This document shows, one piece after another, positions 16,305 through 24,928 of a DNA stretch of 64,000 nucleotides. Source of the stretch: Aquimarina atlantica (lineage in GTDB: Bacteria > Bacteroidota > Bacteroidia > Flavobacteriales > Flavobacteriaceae); contig NZ_AQRA01000005.1 in the NCBI RefSeq assembly GCF_000626715.1, positions 1 through 64,000 of the forward strand, in the 5' to 3' direction. Below the pieces are notes generated by a model. That model was not told the origin of the DNA. It saw only the letters and a program-made list of their open reading frames with translations, and searched no databases. Position numbers and translations under genes: made by a program. Position 1 is the first letter of the stretch. Every line of letters starts with the position of its first letter.

Positions 16305-16907
16305 TTAACGTTGTTTGTGAGCCATTAATTGTTCAAATATCTCGTAGACCTTTTTAATAAGCCTCTTTTTACAATTGTATTTTGCTTGCACTAGTGCTTG
16401 ATAATTAACATACCCTAGTTGTTCTTGTAAATCTTTTAATTTTGTATCAGAATCTATCTCTGTTTGCATAAGGGTTTTACATTTTTGAGATAAGCTATCC
16501 AATGCTTCTGATAAAGCCCTTTTTTGCAGCCATTCTATTTCTAGGTTTTCTATAGAATCATTAATGTTGTTATTATTTTGATCATTAAATTTTTGATCTT
16601 CAGAAATTGTTTCTTTTAATACTACAGAATTCCAGGGGTGACGTTTCGAAATAAGCCAATTGTTTTTACACATCACAAAAATATAACCGACACTGTTTTC
16701 TGGTAATTTTTCCTGAAGAACCACAAATCGTTCCCAAAATTTTTGCATAGCACCAATAAAAATATCTTCGGCTTCTTGCAGAGATTGGGTTAAGGATAAA
16801 AGTTTTGGTTTTAGCTGCTCAAAAAGATCTTCAACAAATCGATCAAAAGGCAATTCGTTTCCTTGTATTGCCTGTTCGATAATCTTTTTCAGCGTACTGC
16901 TATTCAT
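16305..16907 (-). CDS. ECF-type RNA polymerase sigma factor
   Basis: 200 aa. An N-terminal sigma-region-2-like helix set (AEDIFIGAMQKFWERF, about 46-61, and VGYIFVMCKNNWLISKR, about 73-89) and a C-terminal region-4-like helix-turn-helix (LKDLQEQLGYVNYQALVQAKYNCKKRL, split across 157-183) identify a divergent ECF sigma factor of the Bacteroidota type. It precedes its probable anti-sigma factor by 1 bp. Targets are unknown; the peptide genes on the opposite strand are neighbours worth testing. The 264-bp gap 16908-17171 shows no clean promoter. Confidence 0.8.
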   Translation of the reverse strand: MNSSTLKKIIEQAIQGNELPFDRFVEDLFEQLKPKLLSLTQSLQEAEDIFIGAMQKFWERFVVLQEKLPENSVGYIFVMCKNNWLISKRHPWNSVVLKETISEDQKFNDQNNNNINDSIENLEIEWLQKRALSEALDSLSQKCKTLMQTEIDSDTKLKDLQEQLGYVNYQALVQAKYNCKKRLIKKVYEIFEQLMAHKQR

Positions 16908-17171
16908 ATAAAGGAGTAATTTCTTTTAACCAACTTTTATCACCAAAAATCAGAAGGGATAAAAATAATCAAAAAAGAATTTGAAAAAAATTGAAAAAAT
17001 ACCTGTTATGTTTTTTGATTCCTGCATTAGTAAAGTATAGGCCTTTTAAAATTGGGGATTAGTATGTAAAAAAACATATGAAAGGCAAATAAAGTTTGGG
17101 TGAACTGACACAAACCTTGAGTGTCATTAAATGTTCGGGGACTTAATCATTTTTTTAAATTATTATTATTT

Positions 17172-17396
17172 ATGAAAAAATCGTTGTTAAACTTAGGAAA
17201 AGCACTTAGTAAATCAGAACAAAAAAATATCCACGGAGGATTGCGAGGAGGTTTTGGAACTTGCGGTTGTTCTTCAGAATATACTTTAGAAGGTGGAAAC
17301 GGTATAGAGTGTTCATATGAACCAACTGGAGCCGGTGGTTTTCCTGGAGCAAGATGCTACGGTAGCGTTCAGAATGGAATGTGTTGCCCGTATTAA
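17172..17396 (+). CDS. Cys-rich peptide with double-glycine-type leader, peptide 1
   Basis: 74 aa from the ATG at 17172. The leader MKKSLLNLGKALSKSEQKNI ends in HGG (residues 21-23), a classical bacteriocin/natural-product cleavage site for a C39 peptidase exporter. The mature part is Gly-rich with six cysteines (31, 33, 47, 62, 71, 72) and no large hydrophobic segment. The start is chosen over an upstream alternative because the next peptide gene begins with the same leader. No exporter or tailoring enzyme lies directly beside it. Likely a secreted disulfide or modified peptide; activity unknown. Confidence 0.75.
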   Translation: MKKSLLNLGKALSKSEQKNIHGGLRGGFGTCGCSSEYTLEGGNGIECSYEPTGAGGFPGARCYGSVQNGMCCPY

Positions 17397-17418
17397 TAAC
17401 ATTTAATGACTTTGAAGT

Positions 17419-17577
17419 ATGAAAAAATCATTGTTAAATTTAGGAAAAGCTTTAAGCAGAAAAGAACTCAAGCAAATCAATGGTAAATCAGGTGGATATT
17501 ATTGTCCTGGAGGAAATAGTCCTGCAAACGCACCAAGATGTCCTGTCCCTTGTTTTATGGGTAATTGCTTACTGTAA
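17419..17577 (+). CDS. Cys-rich peptide with double-glycine-type leader, peptide 2
   Basis: 52 aa. The first 12 residues are identical to those of the upstream peptide (MKKSLLNLGKAL), and the leader ends in ING (residues 20-22) followed by a KSGG stretch. The core contains four cysteines (29, 41, 45, 50) and several prolines, unlike the core of peptide 1. It lies 22 bp after peptide 1 and 9 bp before a strong terminator, so the two are co-transcribed. The conserved leader with different cores suggests one shared export or processing machine located elsewhere. Confidence 0.75.
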   Translation: MKKSLLNLGKALSRKELKQINGKSGGYYCPGGNSPANAPRCPVPCFMGNCLL

Positions 17578-17586
17578 AGCTTATAT

Positions 17587-17618
17587 ACAAGAGCTCTGAT
17601 TTTGAGCTCTTGTTTTTT
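17587..17618 (+). terminator. Terminator of the peptide operon
   Basis: ACAAGAGCTC (17587-17596) pairs with GAGCTCTTGT (17604-17613) around a 7-nt loop and ends in a T-tract. Confidence 0.9.
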
Positions 17619-17738
17619 GTGCTTTCTAAAGGTCGACATGCAATTAGCGAGATCTTGTATCTTTAAAATATGATCCCATCTACTACAAAACGATTTTTGG
17701 TTTTTTTAAGCCTAGTTAAGCCTTTCCTGTCAAAATTA

Positions 17739-18821
17739 TTACTTAAGCCATGCTATTAATTTATTCAAGAAAATATCTGGTGGCAAATAAAAATTACTCT
17801 TAAAAATGACAGATGTTGACGTAATGGTCTGCTCATTATCTGTTGTTGGTAAACCTCTGATACAATCATAACTGTATGAAAATTGTGATGCCAGCCAATA
17901 GTAAACAGCTTTATAAAAGTTGCCAGGAAATAATTCAAGTATTTTAATATGCTTGTTTTTGCAATATATCATATTCATAAGCCCAGCACCATGCAATCCG
18001 ATAATGTGAGTAGCATTGGTAAATAACTTAACTTGTTCTGCAATGGTAAAGTTTTGCGCATCGATTATTTTAAAATTATTGTTTCGGGCAATATTTTCAA
18101 TTTCTAAGGAGTTTATTAAACCTCTTCCATAGATCCCTCGGCGAGTAATAAATATTTTACCAGGAGAAGCAACAGCGTTTTTTTCGTGAGGTAATTCATC
18201 GAGCAATGAACGAAAATTTTCATGTTTGCATGTTATATTTTGAACAAAGTAAGTAGCATCTTCAATTTCATAATATTCATTTGTAGCCTGAAATATCCAA
18301 TTACGATTGAAGAATTTTGGGCATAACGTATTAAATTGCTGAAAAAAAATACTTGACCTTAATTTTTCAGACACAATAACAGGAATATCTCGTGATACGT
18401 TTAAACGATCAAGTAGTGCTAATCGCCCAACAAAATCATTCAGAAAATGAAAATAATTGGTGTAATTTTCTGATAACAAAACAGCTTTGTTTAATGTTAT
18501 CTTTTTTTGCCGAAAATAATCATTTTTTGTAATCGATGGTTTAAACTGGTCAAGCACAAATTGAGCATAAGGATAAGATTCTGCAATCAACTTAAAATTT
18601 TCTGAAAGAGCCCACCCGAAAGTAGGCTCTATAATGCATTTTTCTGTATAGACGTATAGAAATTCCTGTTGTTCAACACTAGCCTCCTTTATCATTTGGG
18701 TGTTAATTGCCGATTCAAATTGATCATATTTCAAATCATCAAATGGCTTGGTTAACACTTGATGCCGTATGTATTTAGACATAATATGCTTAGGTAGAAA
18801 TTCAAGGACAGAGTTTTCCAT
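17739..18821 (-). CDS. Glycosyltransferase family 61 (DUF563-like) protein
   Basis: 360 aa, no signal peptide. The middle contains NYFHFLNDFVGRL (about 130-142) and the C-terminal half contains IIGLHGAGLMNMIYC (about 279-293), both hallmarks of GT61/DUF563 glycosyltransferases, followed by ILELFPG. The enzyme would transfer a sugar (xylose or GlcNAc in characterised members) to an unknown acceptor. It is convergent with the peptide genes, which have their own terminator, so co-regulation is not shown. It could modify surface glycans or the peptides. Confidence 0.8.
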   Translation of the reverse strand: MENSVLEFLPKHIMSKYIRHQVLTKPFDDLKYDQFESAINTQMIKEASVEQQEFLYVYTEKCIIEPTFGWALSENFKLIAESYPYAQFVLDQFKPSITKNDYFRQKKITLNKAVLLSENYTNYFHFLNDFVGRLALLDRLNVSRDIPVIVSEKLRSSIFFQQFNTLCPKFFNRNWIFQATNEYYEIEDATYFVQNITCKHENFRSLLDELPHEKNAVASPGKIFITRRGIYGRGLINSLEIENIARNNNFKIIDAQNFTIAEQVKLFTNATHIIGLHGAGLMNMIYCKNKHIKILELFPGNFYKAVYYWLASQFSYSYDCIRGLPTTDNEQTITSTSVIFKSNFYLPPDIFLNKLIAWLK

Positions 18822-18938
18822 GTGATTATTTAATTACATTGTTTTACTTTTTGGTAACTGTAAAAAATAAATGATAACGTTTTACATTTCTAAACATAGG
18901 AATCGATGATTTACCCGCTCCAACAGATAAGCATGTTA

Positions 18939-19757
18939 TTATTCTTTTAATAGTACGGTACGAGTAACTTCATTGAAAGGACCAGGAATCAGTGTTCCGG
19001 TTTCATCCAGCAATTCTAGTTGAATACTAACTTCTCCCATTGGAAGCCCTTTGATAACCTGCGGGCCCCATTCTGTAATTATAAATTCTTCACCATTAAT
19101 AGTAGCGCGAACTTTATGTCCATCTTCAGAAAGAGTAGTATTCAATACAAAAAAATCAAGTAATAAATTCTCGGTATCCTTACCAGAATACTCCCCCTTA
19201 GGGCGGCTGTAGATAAGCGTTGGAGCTTTCATATCTAACCCTAGAGAATCATGTGGATTTGCACCAACCATAAGTTTTCTAACCACCACCGAGTTTGTAT
19301 TTTTGACCGATTCATGGTACGAACGGCTTAAAAAAGCAACCAAATGATGCACACCATCAGGGATTTCTTTTTTAAAACTAGGTTCGTAATGCGCTGAGTA
19401 GGGCTGGTTATCCAAAATAAAATGAATATGTTGTCCTTTTCCCGAATTCGCCAACTTTAGAGAATTTGGTCCCTGGGTTTGAGCACCTAATTCATAATTC
19501 TCTAAGTTAAACACAAAATCCATGTCACCCCCCTGAGACATTTTAATGGTTTCGGGTACATCCAAAGTAAGTGTAGCATCTGTATAAGCCGGAGAATTTT
19601 CTAATTTTTCTATAGTGATCGATTGTTTAGTCTCTACAGACTCTTCAACAGGCGGGTTTGCAGTTTTTTCCTCTGTAACATTTTTTTGCTGTTGTTTACA
19701 CCCTATTAAAGTAATAGATAAGAATAGGATTACGGTAGTTAAATAATAAGTTTTCAT
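18939..19757 (-). CDS. Lipoprotein, unknown beta-rich domain
   Basis: 272 aa. Signal peptide with lipobox LIGC (Cys20), then an acidic Thr/Glu linker (about 28-50) and a beta-rich domain. Notable is a GKGQHIHFILDNQPY stretch (about 107-121), with GVHHLVAFLSRSYHE further on; such His-containing strands resemble DUF4399-like domains that carry histidines. Likely exposed on the outer membrane or periplasmic face. It follows the next upstream lipoprotein gene by 11 bp on the same strand, so both are probably one operon. Confidence 0.65.
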   Translation of the reverse strand: MKTYYLTTVILFLSITLIGCKQQQKNVTEEKTANPPVEESVETKQSITIEKLENSPAYTDATLTLDVPETIKMSQGGDMDFVFNLENYELGAQTQGPNSLKLANSGKGQHIHFILDNQPYSAHYEPSFKKEIPDGVHHLVAFLSRSYHESVKNTNSVVVRKLMVGANPHDSLGLDMKAPTLIYSRPKGEYSGKDTENLLLDFFVLNTTLSEDGHKVRATINGEEFIITEWGPQVIKGLPMGEVSIQLELLDETGTLIPGPFNEVTRTVLLKE

Positions 19758-19768
19758 TTTTATACGAT

Positions 19769-20722
19769 TTAAAAGTTATTTTTATGAAGGTTATCAAAAT
19801 TCCATATAGATTCTTTCCCTTTGTTGATAATGGTGACATTTCCCAGATTGGTAACACTATCGTCAGATCTATTTAAATGACATCGTATCTGGGTGATTTG
19901 ACTATATTCAACCTCATTAGATGCCGTAATTTTTATAATTATATCTCCTCCATCAATGCTAAGCATGTGACCGTCTTTTTCTAATAATTTACATCCCAGA
20001 TGATATAATTCTTGTGTAATACGGATATAGTCATCAGTAGTACAAGTCATCGCAATCGATTTTATACTGTTAAAAAGCTTTTGGTTTGCATAGTTAGGCT
20101 CTAAAAACGCTTCACGCGAATAGAAAGGATGATGTTTTTGGTAAAGACTATCAAGAAAAATAGGATTATAAAAGGCGTACCAGGTGTGTAAAGCAGTACC
20201 AGGACTAGGAGTATAGAATGCTTTGAACCAAGTTTCCTTTTGGTTACTTAATTCCATATCTACCGTTTTTGTAGCATTAAGAAATCGAGTATTTTCTACT
20301 TTTAGCTTTGGTTTAACACCTAAATGAAAATGTTCATCATTATTCTCTAGAGTGAAACCTACGCCACTTTTTCCAACAGGTTCATTAAATATATTGTCAG
20401 GCCCTAAAATTTCTATATAATGTTTATGTCCTCTTAGATAACACATAGGTGTATTATTATCTATTGGAGCAAAAGAAGGAAGCCCTTTATCTAATGCTCC
20501 ATAAGTTTTGCCCCATCCAGTGTCCTTTGTTAAACTAGAATATGAGAGACTATCCAGAACTATATATAAATGATTCAACATTATCGCAGAAATATGCTTG
20601 CCAAAGGCCGCATCAATCTTTTCTCGATCAATCACAGGTGGGACGTGCTTTTTTTGCTCTTGATCTTTACAGGAAACTGAAAGTATCAAAAGAAAAATAT
20701 AAAAAGCGATTCGATTAAACAT
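19769..20722 (-). CDS. Lipoprotein, DUF5829-like
   Basis: 317 aa from the ATG at 20722. An in-frame ATG at 20788 gives 339 aa but places 22 polar residues before the signal peptide, so the shorter form is preferred. Lipobox LSVSC (Cys18). The body has the DUF5829-like pattern: VLDSLSYSSLTKD followed by CYLRGHKHYIEILGP, a single-domain fold reminiscent of glyoxalase-type beta modules, and a WYAFYNP segment. Function unknown. First gene of a two-gene lipoprotein operon. Confidence 0.65.
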   Translation of the reverse strand: MFNRIAFYIFLLILSVSCKDQEQKKHVPPVIDREKIDAAFGKHISAIMLNHLYIVLDSLSYSSLTKDTGWGKTYGALDKGLPSFAPIDNNTPMCYLRGHKHYIEILGPDNIFNEPVGKSGVGFTLENNDEHFHLGVKPKLKVENTRFLNATKTVDMELSNQKETWFKAFYTPSPGTALHTWYAFYNPIFLDSLYQKHHPFYSREAFLEPNYANQKLFNSIKSIAMTCTTDDYIRITQELYHLGCKLLEKDGHMLSIDGGDIIIKITASNEVEYSQITQIRCHLNRSDDSVTNLGNVTIINKGKESIWNFDNLHKNNF

Positions 20723-20937
20723 GATTAAAACTGTATTAAAAATGAGTGTACTAGATAGTTTGTTTATTGTCTTAAAAGGTATTCTCAACCTCTGCTGCCT
20801 CTAACATAAGATAGTGTAGGTCTTTCGAGGTTATTTTATTTAGACTTTATTTCCATTGATTCTAAATTTCAGTTTTGGATTTTCTATTTTCAATGACTTA
20901 AGTTCAAAAAAGTTAGGTTAATCTAATTTTTTATCAA

Positions 20938-20980
20938 CTTCCAATACCTACCATCAGAATAAATGATAGGTATTTGGAAG
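20938..20980. promoter_or_regulatory. Inverted repeat in the 20789-21051 gap
   Basis: CTTCCAATACCTA (20938-20950) faces TAGGTATTTGGAAG (20967-20980), a 13-bp stem with one bulge and a 16-nt loop. It sits between the 3' end of the carbonic-anhydrase-like operon and the start of the lipoprotein operon. It could terminate the former or regulate the latter. There is no T-tract on the minus strand right after it. Confidence 0.45.
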
Positions 20981-21051
20981 CAGAAAGTTGTCTCTCTCGT
21001 TTTGTATAACAAAGAGAATTTTCATTTAAAGGAAAAGACTAAAACATGATT

Positions 21052-21591
21052 TTAATTAGCCATCATCCCATCAAATAACTTTGCCCTGTCTAAAACATCT
21101 CCAGTAGTTGTAAAACTTTTACTAGAAGGTTCATAAACAAGACTATTTACACCTATCCCATTACGTAGCAATTCAATTCCTAAAAGTTCGGTATTGAGAA
21201 GACGTTCTCTTTGATAATCGAGGTGTTCGCCAATAATCATTCTTGATTTTAAGAAAGAGCCTTTCTGTCGTTCTATTCTGGGTGCAATACCCGTTTTCAA
21301 TTTCGCCAAAGATCGTTCCACAGGAAGATGTAATGGGGTCTGCCAATCGAGTAATGCTCCTTGGTAGAAATCCCCATCAGCCTTAGCAACCAATGTGATA
21401 TGATCTATCTCCTCTTTCCTTATTAGCTTATAAAGGCTATGTTGGGTGGGCTCATCGAACTCAAGAACAACTCCCAGGGCGGTGTAAAAAAAAGAATTTC
21501 CTTTATACCTTTCCCTGATTACGGGTTCCATAAAATCCATAGGACAAACCAGAAAAAGGGTTTTTTCTCGTCGTTTGCCGAAGAAAATCAT
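21052..21591 (-). CDS. Unknown protein downstream of the iota-CA-like gene
   Basis: 179 aa, soluble, not recognised. It begins MIFFGKRREKTLFLVCPMDFMEPVI, continues with mixed alpha/beta segments (ALGVVLEFDE, IDHITLVAKADGDF) and ends with a conserved-looking LLRNGIGVNSLVYEPSSKSF tail. The start overlaps the stop of the iota-CA-like gene by 4 bp, so the two are translationally coupled. A distant beta-carbonic-anhydrase-like fold is possible, but I see no Cys/His zinc triad. It is the last gene of the six-gene zinc-type operon. Confidence 0.6.
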   Translation of the reverse strand: MIFFGKRREKTLFLVCPMDFMEPVIRERYKGNSFFYTALGVVLEFDEPTQHSLYKLIRKEEIDHITLVAKADGDFYQGALLDWQTPLHLPVERSLAKLKTGIAPRIERQKGSFLKSRMIIGEHLDYQRERLLNTELLGIELLRNGIGVNSLVYEPSSKSFTTTGDVLDRAKLFDGMMAN

Positions 21592-22061
21592 ACTGATGCC
21601 CCAGGATTATAAGGTAGGGAGGAATGATGAACGTCTATCTTTAATTTTCCCGAAGAATCAAGAGTGTAGCCAAAGGTATATTCAACTTTGACTTCCTGCC
21701 CATCCAGGTCAGTAAAGTAATAGTTACCCATGGCCAAAGCTCTTTTTTCTTCGAGTATCATAACCTCGTTTTCAAAACGTACCTTGGTCCAGGGTTGAAT
21801 AGCAAAACCTCCATCCTCTGGATAGCTATCGTTTCCTGCAATAAAATAGGAAAGAGCTCCTTCCTTATCAGGTCTAAATTGAATGACTGATGTTTTGGTA
21901 GGTTTGAACAGGACTTTCTTTTTATCAAAAGCATAGCGTTCATCCAGAAACTTGCTTGTAAAACGCTCGCATTCCTCTCTTTGATCTTTTTTAGCACCGA
22001 TCTCGACAACTCCATTTCCCCATTCTGCTTGTGCTTTTTGTACTTCTTCTTTAGTAATCAT
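21588..22061 (-). CDS. Iota-class carbonic-anhydrase-like protein (COG4337, NTF2-like)
   Basis: 157 aa, an NTF2/CaMKII-association-like cone fold by sequence pattern: an N-terminal helix with ITKEEVQKAQAEWGNGVVEIG, then VLFKPTKTSVIQFRP, ALSYFIAGND, GFAIQPWTKVRFEN, MGNYYFTD and a C-terminal VHHSSLPY. The HHSS segment and the upstream Thr and Tyr positions are the marks of iota-carbonic anhydrases, some of which hydrate CO2 without metal. Relatives are often mis-named phosphoribosyl-AMP cyclohydrolase. No signal peptide, so cytosolic. Placement behind a COG0523 zinc GTPase fits a metal-free stand-in for zinc carbonic anhydrase. Activity is inferred from family, not shown. Confidence 0.7.
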   Translation of the reverse strand: MITKEEVQKAQAEWGNGVVEIGAKKDQREECERFTSKFLDERYAFDKKKVLFKPTKTSVIQFRPDKEGALSYFIAGNDSYPEDGGFAIQPWTKVRFENEVMILEEKRALAMGNYYFTDLDGQEVKVEYTFGYTLDSSGKLKIDVHHSSLPYNPGASV

Positions 22062-22094
22062 TATTGTTATATTTAAAAATTGAACATTATTTTC

Positions 22095-23519
22095 TTAATT
22101 GAGTATGCCTTTTGTTTTTTGGCGTTTCGAGCTAAAAATTCCAAGGCCAAAAAGGGCTATGGATATTAGATATAGCGTTAAAGCCACTGGAACCAATTGA
22201 TATGAGGCTGAGCTATATTGAAATTTTGGTAATGTAGCATAGCTTTTTTGTGTAAACTCTTTATTATTATATAGAAGAGGTACAAAATATTCCCGCCAAT
22301 TTTTTGCAAAAGCCATAACCTGTTTTCGGTAATTTTCATAATCTTCTGAAGAAGTTCCTGCCAAATGGTTGAATGACTCCTGAACAGTAATTGCTGGAGA
22401 TATCCATTTGAATTTATTCATCCAGTCTTGTTGTTTTTGTAATTGATTCTCAAAAGAACTTACTACCGGTTCTAATTCTTCTTTGACCAACTGTTGCGAA
22501 GCCATATACCTGTGCCAAAAAGACCTCTTTTGAGAAGTGTCATTAATCGCATATTCTGGATGGTCACGTAGATAATTGTCAAGGATTTCATCCTGTTTTT
22601 TGGTGATTTCTGCTTTCACTTCACGCATCTCATTGACCATAAGGGTACGTGATGGCATAGGATAAAGGGTATTTCCTAATTGGTTCAATACAGAAGGAAC
22701 CAGTAATACAAACAATACCCAAAGCCCAAGCATCGCTACCGCATTTTTGGCCGAACTACCTACCCATAGGTTAACCAAAAAGGCTAGAGTAAACCAAAAG
22801 AGCATATATCCCAGTACTAAAATAAGTAACCCTATAACTAGATTCATTTGAGCTAGGATATCTATACTGATGATAAGAAAAACGAGTATTAAAGCTGCAA
22901 TGGCCAAAACCGACATCCAGAAGAAACGTAATCCTAGTTTTTGCATTACCCAACTAGGAATACTAATGGGTTGCGCGGCCAGCAATCGTAGTGCACCACT
23001 TTCTTTCTCGGCAGAGAGCACGTTATACGAAAAAGCAATAATCAAAAGAGGTAGCAGATACACAATCACAAATGCCAGATCAAAACTACCGAACAGCAAT
23101 TGCACAGGGCTAGTCATTTCGGTAAAATTTAGTGCAAAATCATCGCCTGTTGCCGTTGGTTTTACAAAATGAGTAAAAAGATCTGCTTGGCCTGTTGATA
23201 CAAATGCCATAGGTTGGGGTTCCATGCTTGCTACCCTGGGATGATAATTTCCTACAGCCATCGGGCTTGTAGGTAGGGTCCATCGAGAAGCACTTACTTC
23301 CATTCCTCGTTGCACCGAGTCGAGAAGTTTTAACATTTCGGCATCGCTTTCCTGTAATTCTTCTTGTGCTTTTACAATGATATTTTTACGCTTCTCTACT
23401 TTTTGTTTTCCATTAAAGGCCGAAAAACCGAAGAGAAGCAATACTATCAAACTCAAGAGCTGTATCCACCGGCTACGGAGCAACAGCTTTAATTCATATT
23501 TAAAATTGTAACTGAGCAT
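22095..23519 (-). CDS. ABC-2 type permease (DUF3526-like), second permease
   Basis: 474 aa with one N-terminal transmembrane helix, a long extracytoplasmic segment (about 40-140), a cluster of five membrane helices (about 160-310), another large extracytoplasmic part and a final helix near the C-terminus. The SAEKESGALRLLAAQPIS motif (about 170-187) is the signature of ABC-2 transporters of the NosY/GldF style. It is paralogous in layout to the next permease upstream, with which it presumably forms a heterodimer. Spacing to it is 2 bp. Confidence 0.85.
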   Translation of the reverse strand: MLSYNFKYELKLLLRSRWIQLLSLIVLLLFGFSAFNGKQKVEKRKNIIVKAQEELQESDAEMLKLLDSVQRGMEVSASRWTLPTSPMAVGNYHPRVASMEPQPMAFVSTGQADLFTHFVKPTATGDDFALNFTEMTSPVQLLFGSFDLAFVIVYLLPLLIIAFSYNVLSAEKESGALRLLAAQPISIPSWVMQKLGLRFFWMSVLAIAALILVFLIISIDILAQMNLVIGLLILVLGYMLFWFTLAFLVNLWVGSSAKNAVAMLGLWVLFVLLVPSVLNQLGNTLYPMPSRTLMVNEMREVKAEITKKQDEILDNYLRDHPEYAINDTSQKRSFWHRYMASQQLVKEELEPVVSSFENQLQKQQDWMNKFKWISPAITVQESFNHLAGTSSEDYENYRKQVMAFAKNWREYFVPLLYNNKEFTQKSYATLPKFQYSSASYQLVPVALTLYLISIALFGLGIFSSKRQKTKGILN

Positions 23520-23521
23520 AT

Positions 23522-24928
23522 TTATAAATTTTTAGGAATGAAAAAAAGGAGTCCGAAAGAGCCCAAAAGCCAAAGCCCGATGACCATAAGGTTAGAAGTA
23601 TTTTGTTTTAGAATGGCTCCGAGTTGAGGAGGAGTGTAATCAAAGTCAGGTAACTGTTTCCAGGTTTCGGCATCTGCTTGATATCCCCAATTACCATATT
23701 CTGAGTTTTTAGCAAAATTACCATTCAAAAATTTTTGAGTAGCGATGCGATAGTCCTCTGCGGCATCGGCAAAATCCCAATGCGTGGCATAATCGGTCTG
23801 AGCTATGGCCATACTCAAAAATCGGGTAGGAAGATAGGGAGATAGAAGTGCTAAATCCCTGTATACATCTGACTGTTGCTCATATTGATTCTTGAGATGG
23901 TTATAGTGTTTTAAATAGATTTTTGCCTGGTGCTCCTCACCTTTTTGCATTCTATAAGCATCATAGTTAAAGGGAAGTTGAGATAGACTATCGACTCCGT
24001 ATTCTTTTAATACTTTTTCCTCTAGAAGTTTGGCCTCCTTGTTCCAGGGATTATGACCATCAAGCCCGGATTTTTTATCTTTTAAGACATTGGCTGTAAA
24101 TTCTTGTCGTGTTGGGTAGGGATACTTGTTTTCGGCAAAGTTACTAGCCGCTTTTGGTGCTGCCAAACAGGCGATGATCCAAACACATAGAGACGCCACG
24201 AGCGAGATACCTGATTTTTTGGTCTTGATAGAAATCAATAAAACCAAATTGATAAAGATAATATAGTAAACTACGTATATCGCAAACAATAGGAACAATG
24301 ATTCCCATTTAAACACCCCAAAATCTTGCAAATTAGACAATAAGATACCTGCTACTAAGAACAGAATAGCTGTAATCAACAAAATAGGGAAGAAAAGTGC
24401 CATCCATTTTCCCCAGATCCATTTCCATTGAGAAATGCCCTGACTCTTGAGCAATGTTAAAGTACCCATTTCACGTTCTTTGGTAAAGCCGTTATACCCC
24501 AGAAGAACAATGAGTAAAGGAATAATGAAGAGCAACATAAAATCTGGTGTCAAATCTCCAAAGCGGGCGAGACCTGTTTGATCTGCCGCTGCGCTGAATT
24601 GTGCCTCGTTGCGTTTATGGGCCTCCAGAAAAATGGAGGTACCTGTATATTTATCTACACCTTGATCTACTAGCGAAAGAGGATATTTTGGTTTAAAGGC
24701 ATAAGTACCATAATGCGCTGCAGAATGTGGGTTCTTTTCACCTTGATTGTCCCAAACCTCACGTTCTGCCGTTTTAGCAGCCGAGTACTGTGCGTTCACA
24801 TTTTGATATTGTTGAGCACTAACCCACACTGCAACACTTAATAAAATGAATACAATAATTAAGGAGATGCGAACGCGACCGTCACGCAACAATTCCTTGG
24901 TTTCCTTAAGAAAAGTTTTTGTTATCAT
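23522..24928 (-). CDS. ABC-2 type permease (DUF3526-like), first permease
   Basis: 468 aa, the same topology as its downstream partner: an N-terminal helix (about 17-37), a large extracytoplasmic loop, TKEREMGTLTLLKSQGIS (about 149-166), then several membrane helices and a C-terminal helix. Overlaps the ATPase gene by 4 bp. The substrate is not predictable from sequence. Similar transporter trios behind COG0523 GTPases suggest metal or metallophore traffic. Confidence 0.85.
   Translation of the reverse strand: MITKTFLKETKELLRDGRVRISLIIVFILLSVAVWVSAQQYQNVNAQYSAAKTAEREVWDNQGEKNPHSAAHYGTYAFKPKYPLSLVDQGVDKYTGTSIFLEAHKRNEAQFSAAADQTGLARFGDLTPDFMLLFIIPLLIVLLGYNGFTKEREMGTLTLLKSQGISQWKWIWGKWMALFFPILLITAILFLVAGILLSNLQDFGVFKWESLFLLFAIYVVYYIIFINLVLLISIKTKKSGISLVASLCVWIIACLAAPKAASNFAENKYPYPTRQEFTANVLKDKKSGLDGHNPWNKEAKLLEEKVLKEYGVDSLSQLPFNYDAYRMQKGEEHQAKIYLKHYNHLKNQYEQQSDVYRDLALLSPYLPTRFLSMAIAQTDYATHWDFADAAEDYRIATQKFLNGNFAKNSEYGNWGYQADAETWKQLPDFDYTPPQLGAILKQNTSNLMVIGLWLLGSFGLLFFIPKNL

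Noticed and set aside
17041..17110. Promoter of the peptide operon
   Set aside because: TAAAGTTTG has one base too many for TAnnTTTG and no TTG at the correct distance. Left unannotated.
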